The notes beneath the pieces were generated by a model, which saw only the letters and a program-made list of their open reading frames with translations, was not told the origin of the DNA and did no database searches. The translations under genes were made by a program, and so were the position numbers. Positions 6,332 through 13,735 of a stretch of DNA of 23,825 bases are shown here, one piece after another. The stretch is from a virus, in the IMG/VR virus record IMGVR_UViG_3300020463_000133, positions 1 through 23,825 of that record. One strand, given 5' to 3'. The number at the start of each line of letters is the position of its first letter. Within the stretch, counting starts at the first letter, position 1.

Positions 6332-7843
6332 TTAAACATATGATCCTGCACAAAGCGGTGTCTCATTTAAGAAGTGACCACCTAATTCAGTATCGTCCGT
6401 ATCAGTATATATGAAATTAACTAATAGTCCAGCAGAACTTGTTTCTGCATAAGTTATGCTTTGTCCATTAATGCGAGGTTGGTTTATAAGCCCCGCAGAG
6501 CCAAGGATACCAACGGACTCATCTCTTCCTTTAGCCTCAACTGCAGAGTTCCAAATTACTGTATTGTTAAGTAAACTATCATCTTGACCCAAAATACCTG
6601 TAAAGTCTGTTAATCTATATCTATACACATCTTGAGTAAATACTGTACCTCCACCTTCATTTAGACCTCTATGATAACCTCTAATACTTGAATCATTAGG
6701 ATCAGTATCGTGCATGTAAACTTGATTAGGGTACATAAACTCTGAATCGCCAAGTATTAAGCTAGTGTTTATACTTTCTGTAACTGACGCAGTATGTGAA
6801 AAAGCTTGTTGTATATTTAACACAGCAGCTTCTACAGGGCTTGCTGTATCACTTAGTGATATAGAAGGTTCTAGTTTTATACCTTCTACTGCAGAAAGAC
6901 TGTCGGTTAAACCTCCATGAGTAAAGTTTTTAGCTGTAGATTCTGTCGGAGACGCAGTATCAGCAAGACTATTATTACCGACTGTCTTGGCTGTAGCCTC
7001 TACAATACTAGCAGTATCAGTTAAACCTTTATTTAAAGCAAAAATATTTATTTGTTCTGAAGCTGTAACTGGATCAGGGTCTACATCAGCGTCTGATAAA
7101 TCAAAATCTATGTTTGAAGTAAATGCTTTTATGTTAGATTGTACAGCGGTAACTGAATCATCTGGGTCAGTGGCTGTGAGGTTTTTAGCCGTAGCTTCTG
7201 TAACTGACACTGTATCGGTCAGCACTGTTGTCACATCAAAGCGGTTAATTTCTTCAGAAGTTGTTGCTGTATCTGTAACGTTTTTATGCGGACGAAACTG
7301 ATTAATTGTTTCTGACGTAGTTACACTATCTACAACTCCGGGTTTGTTGGGTGACTTTGCAGTAGATTCAGAAACTGTTGCTTCATCTAAACCTGATATA
7401 TTTTTAGACGCATCAAATGCTGCTGATTCATCTATAGTAACTGGTGTTGCGTCTACATCGTCATCTGTAGGGTCAAAATCTATAAAATCTGTAAATACTT
7501 TTACACGAGACTCAACCATAGTAACCGAGTCTGTTTTAACTATTGCGACATCAAATTTATTAATAGCTTCGGAAGGTAATGCTTCATCTACCTTTGCAGC
7601 AGCAATAGCTTTTGTTAAATTTATATCTACACCAACACCATCTCCGATATCGCTAACTGTAGCTTGTTGCTCAGGAAGAACAGTAGTTGGAACAATAAAA
7701 TAACTAGCACTTATAGAGTTATCATCGTACCCTGCTACAACATCATTGTAAGACGCAGCATATGACGGAGATAAAACAGCAACAGAAACAGATATTACCG
7801 AACTTATTACAATAGAAGATATTGATATGCTACTATTAGCCAT
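6332..7843 (-). CDS. Repetitive fibre-like structural protein with ~19-residue repeats
   Basis: A 503-residue protein in three parts. Residues 1-30 are Ser/Ile/Val-rich (SSISISSIVISSVISVSVAV) and superficially signal-like. About 85-370 is an array of roughly 14 imperfect ~19-residue repeats on the pattern (L/V)-x-D-(S/T)-(A/V)-(S/T)-x2-E-(S/A)-x2-K/N. Examples are LTDTASIVEATAK, LADTASPTESTAK and LSDTASPVEAAVL. Two longer units carry an inserted acidic linker (DFIDFDPTDDDVDATP and NIDFDLSDADVDPDP). The last ~130 residues are non-repetitive and aromatic (YHRGLNEGGGTVFTQDVYRY onward), probably a folded tip. Such D-S-x-S-x-x-E arrays occur in extended shafts of marine phage fibres. The ATG overlaps the upstream stop by one base. 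Confidence 0.75.
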   Translation of the reverse strand: MANSSISISSIVISSVISVSVAVLSPSYAASYNDVVAGYDDNSISASYFIVPTTVLPEQQATVSDIGDGVGVDINLTKAIAAAKVDEALPSEAINKFDVAIVKTDSVTMVESRVKVFTDFIDFDPTDDDVDATPVTIDESAAFDASKNISGLDEATVSESTAKSPNKPGVVDSVTTSETINQFRPHKNVTDTATTSEEINRFDVTTVLTDTVSVTEATAKNLTATDPDDSVTAVQSNIKAFTSNIDFDLSDADVDPDPVTASEQINIFALNKGLTDTASIVEATAKTVGNNSLADTASPTESTAKNFTHGGLTDSLSAVEGIKLEPSISLSDTASPVEAAVLNIQQAFSHTASVTESINTSLILGDSEFMYPNQVYMHDTDPNDSSIRGYHRGLNEGGGTVFTQDVYRYRLTDFTGILGQDDSLLNNTVIWNSAVEAKGRDESVGILGSAGLINQPRINGQSITYAETSSAGLLVNFIYTDTDDTELGGHFLNETPLCAGSYV

Positions 7844-8517
7844 TACGATATTAAGTTACCCATACCATTACCATGAGAAGTACAATAGTATTGAGCAGGT
7901 AAAGCCCCAGTTAAAGGTACAACAATCGTTGTGCTAGCACCAGTTTGGCCCGGAGTACCACTTGTTGAAACGCCAGTTGTATAAGAACTACCGCTAGAGT
8001 TTTTAAAAGCAAGTTGGTGACCAGCGTTACTTGAGTCACTTTGGTCAAATATATAAGTACTACCTCGCACAAAAGTTATTGCTGGATTGCTAGCACCGCT
8101 TAAAATAAATACATTTCCTGATCCGCCACCGTAAAGAGTGCCGCTACCTACTGTTACAGTATAAGTATTAGTGGTAGCCACAGCTACAGTATTAGCTCTA
8201 ACTCTAAATTTTAAAATATCATAAACAGTTTGAAGAGACCCATTATAATTAATTACAATTTCTCCTTCATACTCACCGGGATCAACATCAAGTATACCGC
8301 CTGCAAAATCAAACGTAATTTTACCATCTGTTCCGTTTGTAGTCTTAGTTGTAGTAATTGTAGATAGAGTAGTTGTTGTACCTCTTTTTCTAAATTTAAT
8401 AGAAACAGAAGTCGTAGACAAAGATAAATCTAAAGCTGAGTTAGCCGTATCGTCTGTAAGTGTCAAAACGATTTGTGGTAATTCATCTCCTTGTACTACT
8501 TTTATTGTTTCAGCCAT
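7843..8517 (-). CDS. Two-domain structural protein with C-terminal cupredoxin-like domain
   Basis: A 224-residue protein. Residues 1-110 (VVQGDELPQIVLTLTDD ... GEYEGEIVINYNGSLQTV) resemble the beta-sandwich N-terminal domain of phage baseplate/upper-tail proteins (BppU-type). Residues 117-222 look like a cupredoxin-type domain: GNVFILSGASNPAITFVRGS, TYIFDQSDSSNAGHQLAF, then TTGVSTSGTPGQTGA and the end YYCTSHGNGMGN. The four type-1 copper ligands are all present in order (H167, C212, H215, M219) with C-x2-H-x3-M spacing. Related domains are common in marine proteins. It is followed by the repeat protein with a one-base overlap and preceded by the second adaptor gene, so it is a virion component by context. 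Copper binding itself is inferred. Confidence 0.72.
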   Translation of the reverse strand: MAETIKVVQGDELPQIVLTLTDDTANSALDLSLSTTSVSIKFRKRGTTTTLSTITTTKTTNGTDGKITFDFAGGILDVDPGEYEGEIVINYNGSLQTVYDILKFRVRANTVAVATTNTYTVTVGSGTLYGGGSGNVFILSGASNPAITFVRGSTYIFDQSDSSNAGHQLAFKNSSGSSYTTGVSTSGTPGQTGASTTIVVPLTGALPAQYYCTSHGNGMGNLIS

Positions 8518-8525
8518 AATTTACC

Positions 8526-9188
8526 TCACGCGAACTTTTGTGCTTGCACCCGCATGGATGCTTTTCCTACGCCTAAATTAGTTCTAGCTCTACGCTCAGA
8601 TAATTTATACGCAAATTGTTTTGCATGGTAAGAAGCTAACTCTCTATCACTAAATGTCCTATCAGGCAACACTAGCAGATGTTGCAACGCCCCGTGCATT
8701 ATTACATTCTCTAACTCATCTAAAAACGTTTTATTCATTTTTGTTGCTGTTCTTAAAGGTTTAAGACACACAATCATACGGACATCATAATTTGTGCCAG
8801 CATCTGGTAAAGGAGCTACAGAGAAATTATCCGGGTCTAACTGAGTAATATACCGTGGTTCAGCATATTCGTTAGCAGCTTGGTGTGGCCACTTTGGATA
8901 TAAATCATACATCTGCTCTAAAGTAACAGGAGTAAGAGTTTTACCATTAACAGTAGCAGTTATAAACGCATGAACCTCAGCATCATCAGGAGTATCAAAC
9001 TCATAGTCATATGCACCAGTAACCAATCTAATAGCAGGCTGTTCATAGCGCCAAGCTAGTGTTCGCTCACACGCCTCTATAGCAGCGTCACGAACATATT
9101 GTTCTATGACAGGAGTTGGACATCCGGGCACACTAGGAGATAATCTATTAACGATATCGAGGAATGCTCTATCAGTATATATAGCCAT
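8526..9188 (-). CDS. Head-tail adaptor / connector protein 2
   Basis: A 220-residue protein without membrane segments. It begins FLDIVNRLSPSVPGCPTPVI, with helices to about residue 48, a beta-rich middle (VTGAYDYEFDTPDDAEVHAF, then YPKWPHQAANEYAEPRYIT) and a helical C-terminus (LDELENVIMHGALQHLLVLP, then YHAKQFAYKLSERR). Helix bundle-beta insert-helix is the usual build of podovirus adaptor proteins that ring the portal (gp4/gp11-like). The gene follows the other adaptor-type gene with a one-base overlap, in the position expected for neck proteins between coat and fibre genes. The role is inferred from fold-type features and order. Confidence 0.72.
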   Translation of the reverse strand: MAIYTDRAFLDIVNRLSPSVPGCPTPVIEQYVRDAAIEACERTLAWRYEQPAIRLVTGAYDYEFDTPDDAEVHAFITATVNGKTLTPVTLEQMYDLYPKWPHQAANEYAEPRYITQLDPDNFSVAPLPDAGTNYDVRMIVCLKPLRTATKMNKTFLDELENVIMHGALQHLLVLPDRTFSDRELASYHAKQFAYKLSERRARTNLGVGKASMRVQAQKFA

Positions 9189-9832
9189 TAAGCAACATCC
9201 TCCTCATCTAATCCGCCTCGTTCTGTATCAGTGATAGACCTGCTCTGTGCGGCTACCCCTAGAGCTTGAGTAAACGAAGTTTGGAATAACTGTGCTCTAT
9301 TTGAATTGACATGTTCGTTGTCTACAGACTCAGCAATAAATACAGTAGCATCTATAACAACAGGAAAGTAAGCATCTGGCAACAAAGCAACTGTAGTTGT
9401 ACCATCGTATATAGGAGGAGTCTGTGCATACTCCCCAATTAATATTTGGTTGTCAGGAGCTTTTGGATATATAAAAAATTTGTTTGCATTTCTAACATGA
9501 CGCATAAAGTTAAGAGCAGGGCCAGCGGTAGTATTCATCCAAGTAGGTAACGATTGATCTAGTATTTCTCTATTAGTCTCAATAACTCCGTTACCGCCTT
9601 TGACAGAATAGATTTCTAACAAACGAATAGAATCTGTAGGCATTGACTGCACTACAGTGTTTAGCGTAGTAGGAATTTCTGCAATAATAGCAAACAAGTC
9701 AGGCCGCAAAACAGCTATACGTTTTAACGCTTGATTTGCAAAACCTAGTAGAACAGTATCACTATACCGCTGTGGGGATAGAGTATCCTGTAGTATCCGT
9801 CTTGCCTCTGTTATTACATCATTTAATATCAC
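9188..9832 (-). CDS. Head-tail adaptor protein 1 (phage adaptor family, DUF6682-like)
   Basis: A 214-residue protein. The start ILNDVITEARRILQDTLSPQ followed by RYSDTVLLGFANQALKRIAV is typical of phage head-tail adaptors, which open with two helices and RYSD. Further features are LPDAYFPVVIDATVFIAESV (147-166) and the helical end NSNRAQLFQTSFTQALGVA, also family-like. It should bind under the portal ring and close the capsid after packaging. The ATG overlaps the preceding stop by four bases (ATGA) and its own stop overlaps the next adaptor start. No tape-measure or tube gene follows, consistent with a short-tailed phage. The family number is from memory and should be treated as tentative. Confidence 0.77.
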   Translation of the reverse strand: MILNDVITEARRILQDTLSPQRYSDTVLLGFANQALKRIAVLRPDLFAIIAEIPTTLNTVVQSMPTDSIRLLEIYSVKGGNGVIETNREILDQSLPTWMNTTAGPALNFMRHVRNANKFFIYPKAPDNQILIGEYAQTPPIYDGTTTVALLPDAYFPVVIDATVFIAESVDNEHVNSNRAQLFQTSFTQALGVAAQSRSITDTERGGLDEEDVA

Positions 9833-10158
9833 TTCTTTTCAACCCATGCTTCGTTTTCTGGTGTACTTGGATCATCAGATACATAATGTCCTTTATCATC
9901 TCTAGCTCGTACCAAACCTTTACTTGCTTCTTCTGCTAGCTCAGGTGGTGTCTCACCTTTTGGATCAGGAATATCTTTTTCAGCCGTTTCTACATTAACT
10001 TTAGGGGGACGACCTTTTTGTTTTTTAGGCATGTGTTTCTCAGGAAACGCTTGTTCCTCAGTAACTTCTTCAGTCAGTGGATTTTCAGCTAGAATTTCAT
10101 TCCAACCATAAATCTCACCATCTTTAATGTTTCTTAGCCATCTTCTAGTTTCAGTCAT
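9829..10158 (-). CDS. Acidic/basic linker-type virion protein with AT-hook-like motif
   Basis: A 109-residue hydrophilic protein. Residues 1-40 hold the block RNIKDGEIYGWNEILAENPL, which I recognise as recurring in marine phages. The middle (about 44-56) is basic, KKQKGRPPKVNV, with a GRPPK core like an AT-hook. The rest is Pro/Glu/Lys-rich and probably disordered. It has no cysteines or membrane segments. It is coupled to the adaptor gene downstream by a four-base overlap, so it is made with the neck proteins. DNA contact through the AT-hook-like stretch is conceivable but not shown. Confidence 0.68.
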   Translation of the reverse strand: MTETRRWLRNIKDGEIYGWNEILAENPLTEEVTEEQAFPEKHMPKKQKGRPPKVNVETAEKDIPDPKGETPPELAEEASKGLVRARDDKGHYVSDDPSTPENEAWVEKK

Positions 10159-10180
10159 TTTTTATACCTTTCTTTTTATA

Positions 10181-10438
10181 CTACGTTTTTCTTGTAACTC
10201 TTTCAACTTTCTTCGAACTTTTCTTCTGAGCCAAGCGATTACGCTTTTCAGAAGCTGTGAGTTCTTTGGACGTTTTAGGGGTTTTGGATGATACTCGCTT
10301 AGACGGGCGGCAATAAGGGTAAGCACGACTCTCTCCCTTTTGTCTTCCACACGGCTTTCCTGTTCTTACATCTACCCATTTTTCTTTAAACCATCGTTGT
10401 AAGTTAGCACCAGCTTCTGTTTTTCTTACATTCCCCAT
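10181..10438 (-). CDS. Small basic conserved marine-phage protein
   Basis: An 85-residue, highly basic protein. I start it at the ATG at 10438, just after the preceding small gene's stop (10440-10442) and preceded by AAGAAG. The longer reading from 10513 would run through most of that gene. The core (NLQRWFKEKWVDVRTGKPCG, then RQKGESRAYPYCRPSKRV) is one I recognise in many phage and large-virus small proteins, with two cysteines (GKPCG and YPYCRPS). The C-terminal 40 residues are Lys/Arg/Ser-rich and probably disordered. DNA or RNA binding in the capsid is likely from charge; the function is unknown. Confidence 0.72.
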   Translation of the reverse strand: MGNVRKTEAGANLQRWFKEKWVDVRTGKPCGRQKGESRAYPYCRPSKRVSSKTPKTSKELTASEKRNRLAQKKSSKKVERVTRKT

Positions 10439-10439
10439 A

Positions 10440-10595
10440 TCATTTCTTCTTCTTACTATTGCCCCAATTAGCTGCACCAACCTTTCTACATTTTGCCAAA
10501 GCCCCTGAAGCATATGCGCTTGGCCAAACTTTGTAGCGAGCTTTTACCTTATGGTAACAAGCGTCTTTTTTAGATTTTACTTTTGGTGCTGCCAT
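10440..10595 (-). CDS. 51-residue basic conserved marine-phage protein
   Basis: A very short gene: ATG at 10595, stop TGA at 10440-10442. The product carries the block KKDACYHKVKARYKVWPSAY, then ASGALAKCRKVGAANWGNS and a KKKK end. I recognise the RYKVWPSAYASGALxKCRKxG core as a recurrent mini-protein in marine phages and some large viruses. Two cysteines (C13, C36) and a high Lys/Arg content suggest a compact nucleic-acid-binding or metal-binding fold. It sits in a run of four small basic genes between the coat and adaptor genes, with four bases to the upstream stop. Function is unknown; the conservation pattern makes the coding call firm despite its length. Confidence 0.8.
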   Translation of the reverse strand: MAAPKVKSKKDACYHKVKARYKVWPSAYASGALAKCRKVGAANWGNSKKKK

Positions 10596-10599
10596 ATTA

Positions 10600-10845
10600 T
10601 TACCACTTCTTACACGACCAATAACGAGCAGTCATCTTAGAGGGTGGTCGTGTATCACACCCATGTCTAGCACGAAAACTTTTGCGCCTGCCCGGTTGAT
10701 TCTTTTTAATCGTCATATTGGCATCTCCAAACCTAATGATTTTTTCTTTACCATTTTGACACGCTTTTACAACAAACTTCTTACCGCCAGAAACTTGGCG
10801 CTTTGGTTTGTTACATGCCATTTTAGATTTGTCGATTTTAGCCAT
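10600..10845 (-). CDS. Small basic, Cys-containing conserved marine-phage protein
   Basis: An 81-residue protein with four cysteines (C11, C29, C64, C78) and many Lys/Arg. The pattern KKFVVKACQNGKEKIIRFGD, then NQPGRRKSFRARHGCDT and the end TARYWSCKKW is a family I recognise from marine phages. Four Cys in a small basic protein suggest a zinc-type fold, but spacing is not a classic CxxC ribbon. The ATG overlaps the upstream stop by one base (TAATG). It lies in the cluster of small basic genes after the coat genes. A role in condensing DNA or in the head is plausible and unproven. Confidence 0.8.
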   Translation of the reverse strand: MAKIDKSKMACNKPKRQVSGGKKFVVKACQNGKEKIIRFGDANMTIKKNQPGRRKSFRARHGCDTRPPSKMTARYWSCKKW

Positions 10846-11015
10846 TACGCTTTAGCCTTTTTTTGTGCTGTCGCACTTAATTCTTTAAAATGAAATAAAC
10901 GTTTACTGTTTTTACCATGTGTCTTTCCGGAGTGCAGCTGACCATTAGGCATTTTATGTGTGCCACCTTTATGTTCAGTCCCATCACGAAAATAATGTTT
11001 CATACCTGCGCCCAT
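10845..11015 (-). CDS. 56-residue His-rich basic conserved phage protein
   Basis: A short gene from ATG at 11015 to TAA at 10845-10847, with AAAGGAG five bases before the start. The product opens MGAGMKHYFRDGTEHKGGTH, followed by KMPNGQLHSGKTHGKNSKRL and FHFKELS, a pattern I recognise from marine phages. It has seven histidines and many lysines, no cysteine. It is the first gene after the coat-accessory terminator hairpin (11032-11053) and is coupled to the next gene by TAATG. Metal or nucleic-acid contact is possible from composition; function is unknown. Confidence 0.8.
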   Translation of the reverse strand: MGAGMKHYFRDGTEHKGGTHKMPNGQLHSGKTHGKNSKRLFHFKELSATAQKKAKA

Positions 11016-11031
11016 AATATCTCCTTTAAAA

Positions 11032-11053
11032 TAGGGGGGCCGAAGCCCCCCTA
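11032..11053 (-). terminator. UUCG hairpin after the coat genes, probably leaky terminator
   Basis: A perfect 9-bp stem (TAGGGGGGC / GCCCCCCTA) with, on the minus strand, a C(UUCG)G tetraloop. It is followed by only four T before AAAGGAG, the ribosome site of the next gene. The stable stem plus short U tract suggests partial termination after the coat pair, analogous in position to the T7 terminator behind its capsid gene. It may also protect the coat mRNA 3' end. Confidence 0.72.
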
Positions 11054-11059
11054 GTTATA

Positions 11060-11527
11060 CTATGCACAATCAGCTACGAGTGCCCAAACTTTGATCTTTG
11101 CAGCATCAGTTACAGCACCTGATACACCGATAAGCATATCAATAGTGTCTGCAGTCGCAAAATAGTGACCATTGTTATTGGCAATCAAAAGCGCACCGTT
11201 CGAGTTGGTAGTGCCCGCTGCGTTAGCGTCACCACCATCAACGAAACCATCTACATCACCACCAGTTAAACCGATGTCAAATGTTGATGCTGCGCCTTCA
11301 GCAGTTATAGTAGTTGCTCCAACCGCCATCACTAGGGTGTTAGCTGGAATGCTTAGCACTTGGATAGAATCACCAGCAGCAAGTGCCGTAGCACCTGCAG
11401 TAGCTCTATCCGCAGTGATCTTAGCGAAGTCTAGTTCGACTTCCATTAGCCCGACTTTAGTAAGACCTTTGGCAGGGTGTGCCGCAGAACCTTTAAGATA
11501 GCCGTGCGAGTCTGTATATGCAGCCAT
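11060..11527 (-). CDS. Coat-accessory (head decoration or fibre-base) protein
   Basis: A 155-residue Ala/Gly/Thr-rich protein with a low content of charged residues after residue 40 and no membrane segment. It opens AAYTDSHGYLKGSAAHPAKG, then has beta-type repeats of the kind LAAGDSIQVLSIPANTLVM and FDIGLTGGDVDGFVDGG. It lies directly behind the coat gene (12-base gap) and before the strong hairpin, so it is probably made at coat-like levels. Position and composition suggest a decoration or capsid-stabilising protein, or a surface protein on the head. I recognise it as a recurring marine-phage structural protein; the exact role is inferred. Confidence 0.7.
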   Translation of the reverse strand: MAAYTDSHGYLKGSAAHPAKGLTKVGLMEVELDFAKITADRATAGATALAAGDSIQVLSIPANTLVMAVGATTITAEGAASTFDIGLTGGDVDGFVDGGDANAAGTTNSNGALLIANNNGHYFATADTIDMLIGVSGAVTDAAKIKVWALVADCA

Positions 11528-11539
11528 GTTTGCCTCCTA

Positions 11540-12445
11540 TTATAAGGTTACAATCATTGTCGCAAGAGCTTCAGGCTTAACGACTTTATAGCCGTAAACT
11601 TGAAGACCACGAATGATGTTTCCAAAAGTTGTTTCAGAACGAATAGTTTCCATATTTGTCATCTGTGATGCAAATGTGAATCCCATTGAATGTCCACCAA
11701 GTACGCTAAACTCACTACCACTTTTTACAAGGTTGTGAGAAACATAAACAGTGAAACGGTCAATCATACCAAGTCTACCGTTTCTCAATGGTGTGTTTCC
11801 ATCACCAGTGATAGACGCGTCTTTAAGGTCTGATTGTTTGATTAGACCAGCCATCTTAGCAGGAATCACTAGAAAGCGATTACCTTCAGGACAGTTAGCT
11901 TCATCAAGGACTGTTCCCATGTCAACGATTTTACCAATTACATTAGAAGTGGTAAGCGCTTCAGGAGTACCTGCTACACCAAGATCAATATCACCAGAGA
12001 TTGCTCCAGCTGTTTGACCTTTGTTGTTTGCGGATACACCAGTCAGAACATCAGCCAAAACCCTTTGGTCAATTTTGATCTTCATACGCTCGGAAGCGTC
12101 TTTAGACCACATGTCCATTAGATTCATGTCTGTCTGCACTTGGTCAACATCGTCTTCGACACAGGCAAAGTATTCACCTTTATCAATTACGAGTTGTAGT
12201 TTAGCCTTGTCAGGATTCTCTACAGATAGAGTTTGACCCTTAACATAGGTTTGGATAGTGATCTCAGGAGTGGTTCGGATATTAACCGTATCACCCATAT
12301 TTCTGATCTCACCTTCGTAGTCAGTGTTTGAGATTGCTGCGAGCACTGTAGCATCGTAGAAATTCTCAATTAGTTTTCCCGACCAGATTTCAGGAATGAA
12401 ATTTCCTGTATATGCTGGGCTACCGGGAGATGTTGCGTAAGCCAT
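11540..12445 (-). CDS. Major capsid (coat) protein, P22/HK97-fold type
   Basis: A 301-residue protein that should form the icosahedral shell. Supporting sequence: NFIPEIWSGKLIENFYDATV near the start, MGDTVNIRTTPEITIQTYVK (about 52-71), the E-loop-like LQLVIDKGEYFACVEDDVDQ, a long helix MWSKDASERMKIKIDQRVLA, and an end (IRGLQVYGYKVVKPEALATM) typical of this coat family. It has no prohead-protease-type delta domain, consistent with a separate scaffold. The ribosome site is very strong (AAGGAGG five bases before the ATG), as expected for the most abundant virion protein. The scaffold gene lies just upstream and the decoration-type gene just downstream. Confidence 0.93.
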   Translation of the reverse strand: MAYATSPGSPAYTGNFIPEIWSGKLIENFYDATVLAAISNTDYEGEIRNMGDTVNIRTTPEITIQTYVKGQTLSVENPDKAKLQLVIDKGEYFACVEDDVDQVQTDMNLMDMWSKDASERMKIKIDQRVLADVLTGVSANNKGQTAGAISGDIDLGVAGTPEALTTSNVIGKIVDMGTVLDEANCPEGNRFLVIPAKMAGLIKQSDLKDASITGDGNTPLRNGRLGMIDRFTVYVSHNLVKSGSEFSVLGGHSMGFTFASQMTNMETIRSETTFGNIIRGLQVYGYKVVKPEALATMIVTL

Positions 12446-12471
12446 AATGACCTCCTTAAGTTAGTAGTTAA

Positions 12472-13479
12472 TTAAGCAACGTTAATGCGACCTTCCTGCT
12501 GTGCAGCAAAAATGTCACGTTCGATTCGACCACGCTCATCATCTCTCCCCTTAAATTTACCCTTTCTAACATCAGAGTAAAACTCTTTGATATCTTCCTG
12601 AGTATACGTTTGGTTCTGTCCAGAAGTCTTTACTCCATTGTTCCGGCTTCGTCCCGGAGCAACTTGTTTCTGTAACTGAGACTGTTGAGCACTACGGTCA
12701 ACTTGAGCAGTATTAGTCGTACCATTTGCCCCTTCCCAAGTTCTAAAGAAGTTAACCACTCGACCTGAATCTAGATTCTTCTGTGCGTCCTCTAGGTAAG
12801 TCTGTCGGCTAATACCAGTTAGTGGATCAATCGCTAACAACCAAGACTGAAAGTCTGGATCATTGTTAATATCACTCCAATTTGGTACTTCGCTAGCAAT
12901 AGCGCCCCAGAACGTTTGCTCACCGGACTTCTTCTGTTGTGCTTGTACCTGCTGTACTTGAGGTAAAACACCTTGAAGCTGTCCTAGTTGTTGTCGCAAC
13001 TGTGCAATCTCTTGAGAAACTTCCTCACGAGCTGCTTTCCGCATAACAGCAATGGAATCACCGTACTCTTTAACATCGTCATCTGTAATCAATTTATCAG
13101 CATGAACTGGTGTTTGTTGAGTAGGTTCTTGCACTGTGCTTAGCAGTCCTTCTAGTTGAGACACACGGGAAGAAAGGTCTCTGTTCTCGGCATTAAGCCT
13201 AGGAACATCAGCATTATACATCCCTTGCAACGATCTGTATTTCTGTTGCCAGTTATCTTGTTTCGGTTCTTGGTCGCCTGACTCCGTTTGCCCTTCCGGC
13301 TCAGACTGAGGTGCTCGTTCTTCTACACTGTCGGAAGTTGTAGGTTCTGCCACATCATTAATAGCGTCTGCAGGAGTAGCCTCGGCAGTTGCCTGTGCTT
13401 CTTCTGTTTCTCCATTAATCTGTTTATACAACTCTTGTACTTCCTCTGATTGTTTCTGAACTTGCTTTGGTATTGACAT
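12472..13479 (-). CDS. Capsid scaffolding protein
   Basis: A 335-residue hydrophilic protein, Glu/Gln-rich, that should guide procapsid assembly and then leave. Residues 1-75 are acidic and disordered; about 85-185 form coiled coils (LNAENRDLSSRVSQLEGLLS, AREEVSQEIAQLRQQLGQLQ). The middle (190-255) is more globular (WGAIASEVPNWSDINNDPDF), and the C-terminal third is basic (NGVKTSGQ...DVRKGKFKGRDDERGRI), suitable for binding coat by charge. Gene order portal - small gene - scaffold - coat is the classic podovirus arrangement. AGGAGCGATT precedes the ATG. Fold type and position agree; no sequence motif is diagnostic. Confidence 0.88.
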   Translation of the reverse strand: MSIPKQVQKQSEEVQELYKQINGETEEAQATAEATPADAINDVAEPTTSDSVEERAPQSEPEGQTESGDQEPKQDNWQQKYRSLQGMYNADVPRLNAENRDLSSRVSQLEGLLSTVQEPTQQTPVHADKLITDDDVKEYGDSIAVMRKAAREEVSQEIAQLRQQLGQLQGVLPQVQQVQAQQKKSGEQTFWGAIASEVPNWSDINNDPDFQSWLLAIDPLTGISRQTYLEDAQKNLDSGRVVNFFRTWEGANGTTNTAQVDRSAQQSQLQKQVAPGRSRNNGVKTSGQNQTYTQEDIKEFYSDVRKGKFKGRDDERGRIERDIFAAQQEGRINVA

Positions 13480-13513
13480 AATCGCTCCTATCGGTGTGCG
13501 TAATTAACAGCTG

Positions 13514-13735
13514 TCATTTTGACTTTGCTGAAATTGTTTCAGGGGACTGTTTTATTAGTTTAGTAACTTCTGACAAAACCTGACACCGCCCCTGTGCAAG
13601 TGCTGTGTTTTGCAAGACACTTGGTAGCGTCTGTAGTTCGTGATCACGCCATTCCTGTAGCCAATTAAGCACTTCAGGATATTGACGACACACTACTGCT
13701 AAAGACTGAATAACCTCTGGTTTTGGATTTATCAT
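13514..13735 (-). CDS. Small hypothetical protein between portal and scaffold
   Basis: A 73-residue protein, mostly helical and polar, starting INPKPEVIQSLAVVCRQYPE with WLQEWRDHELQTLP in the middle and a Lys/Ser-rich end. Its ATG overlaps the portal stop by four bases (ATGA), so it is coupled to portal synthesis. Two cysteines (C16, C52) are present without a metal-site pattern. Small helical genes at this spot recur in marine podoviruses, but I know no function; a portal or scaffold cofactor is possible. Confidence 0.7.
   Translation of the reverse strand: MINPKPEVIQSLAVVCRQYPEVLNWLQEWRDHELQTLPSVLQNTALAQGRCQVLSEVTKLIKQSPETISAKSK

Noticed and set aside
6332-6367. Extended start of the structural protein at 6353
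   Set aside because: It would overlap the preceding gene and begin inside the ribosome site; the ATG at 6317 follows AAAGGAG at a good distance.
7344-7703. 119-residue plus-strand ORF (also 6987-7301)
   Set aside because: Antisense shadows of the repetitive fibre-like gene; the repeats avoid stops on the opposite strand, and no ribosome site or family motif is seen.
7754-7843. Signal peptide of the repeat protein
   Set aside because: The Ser/Ile/Val-rich start lacks a basic N-region and a convincing cleavage site, and a virion protein would not normally be exported; noted only as odd composition.
10162-10350. 62-residue minus-strand ORF overlapping the basic protein at 10181-10438
   Set aside because: It is in another frame over the Lys/Arg-rich region of a recognisable gene and has no ribosome site of its own.
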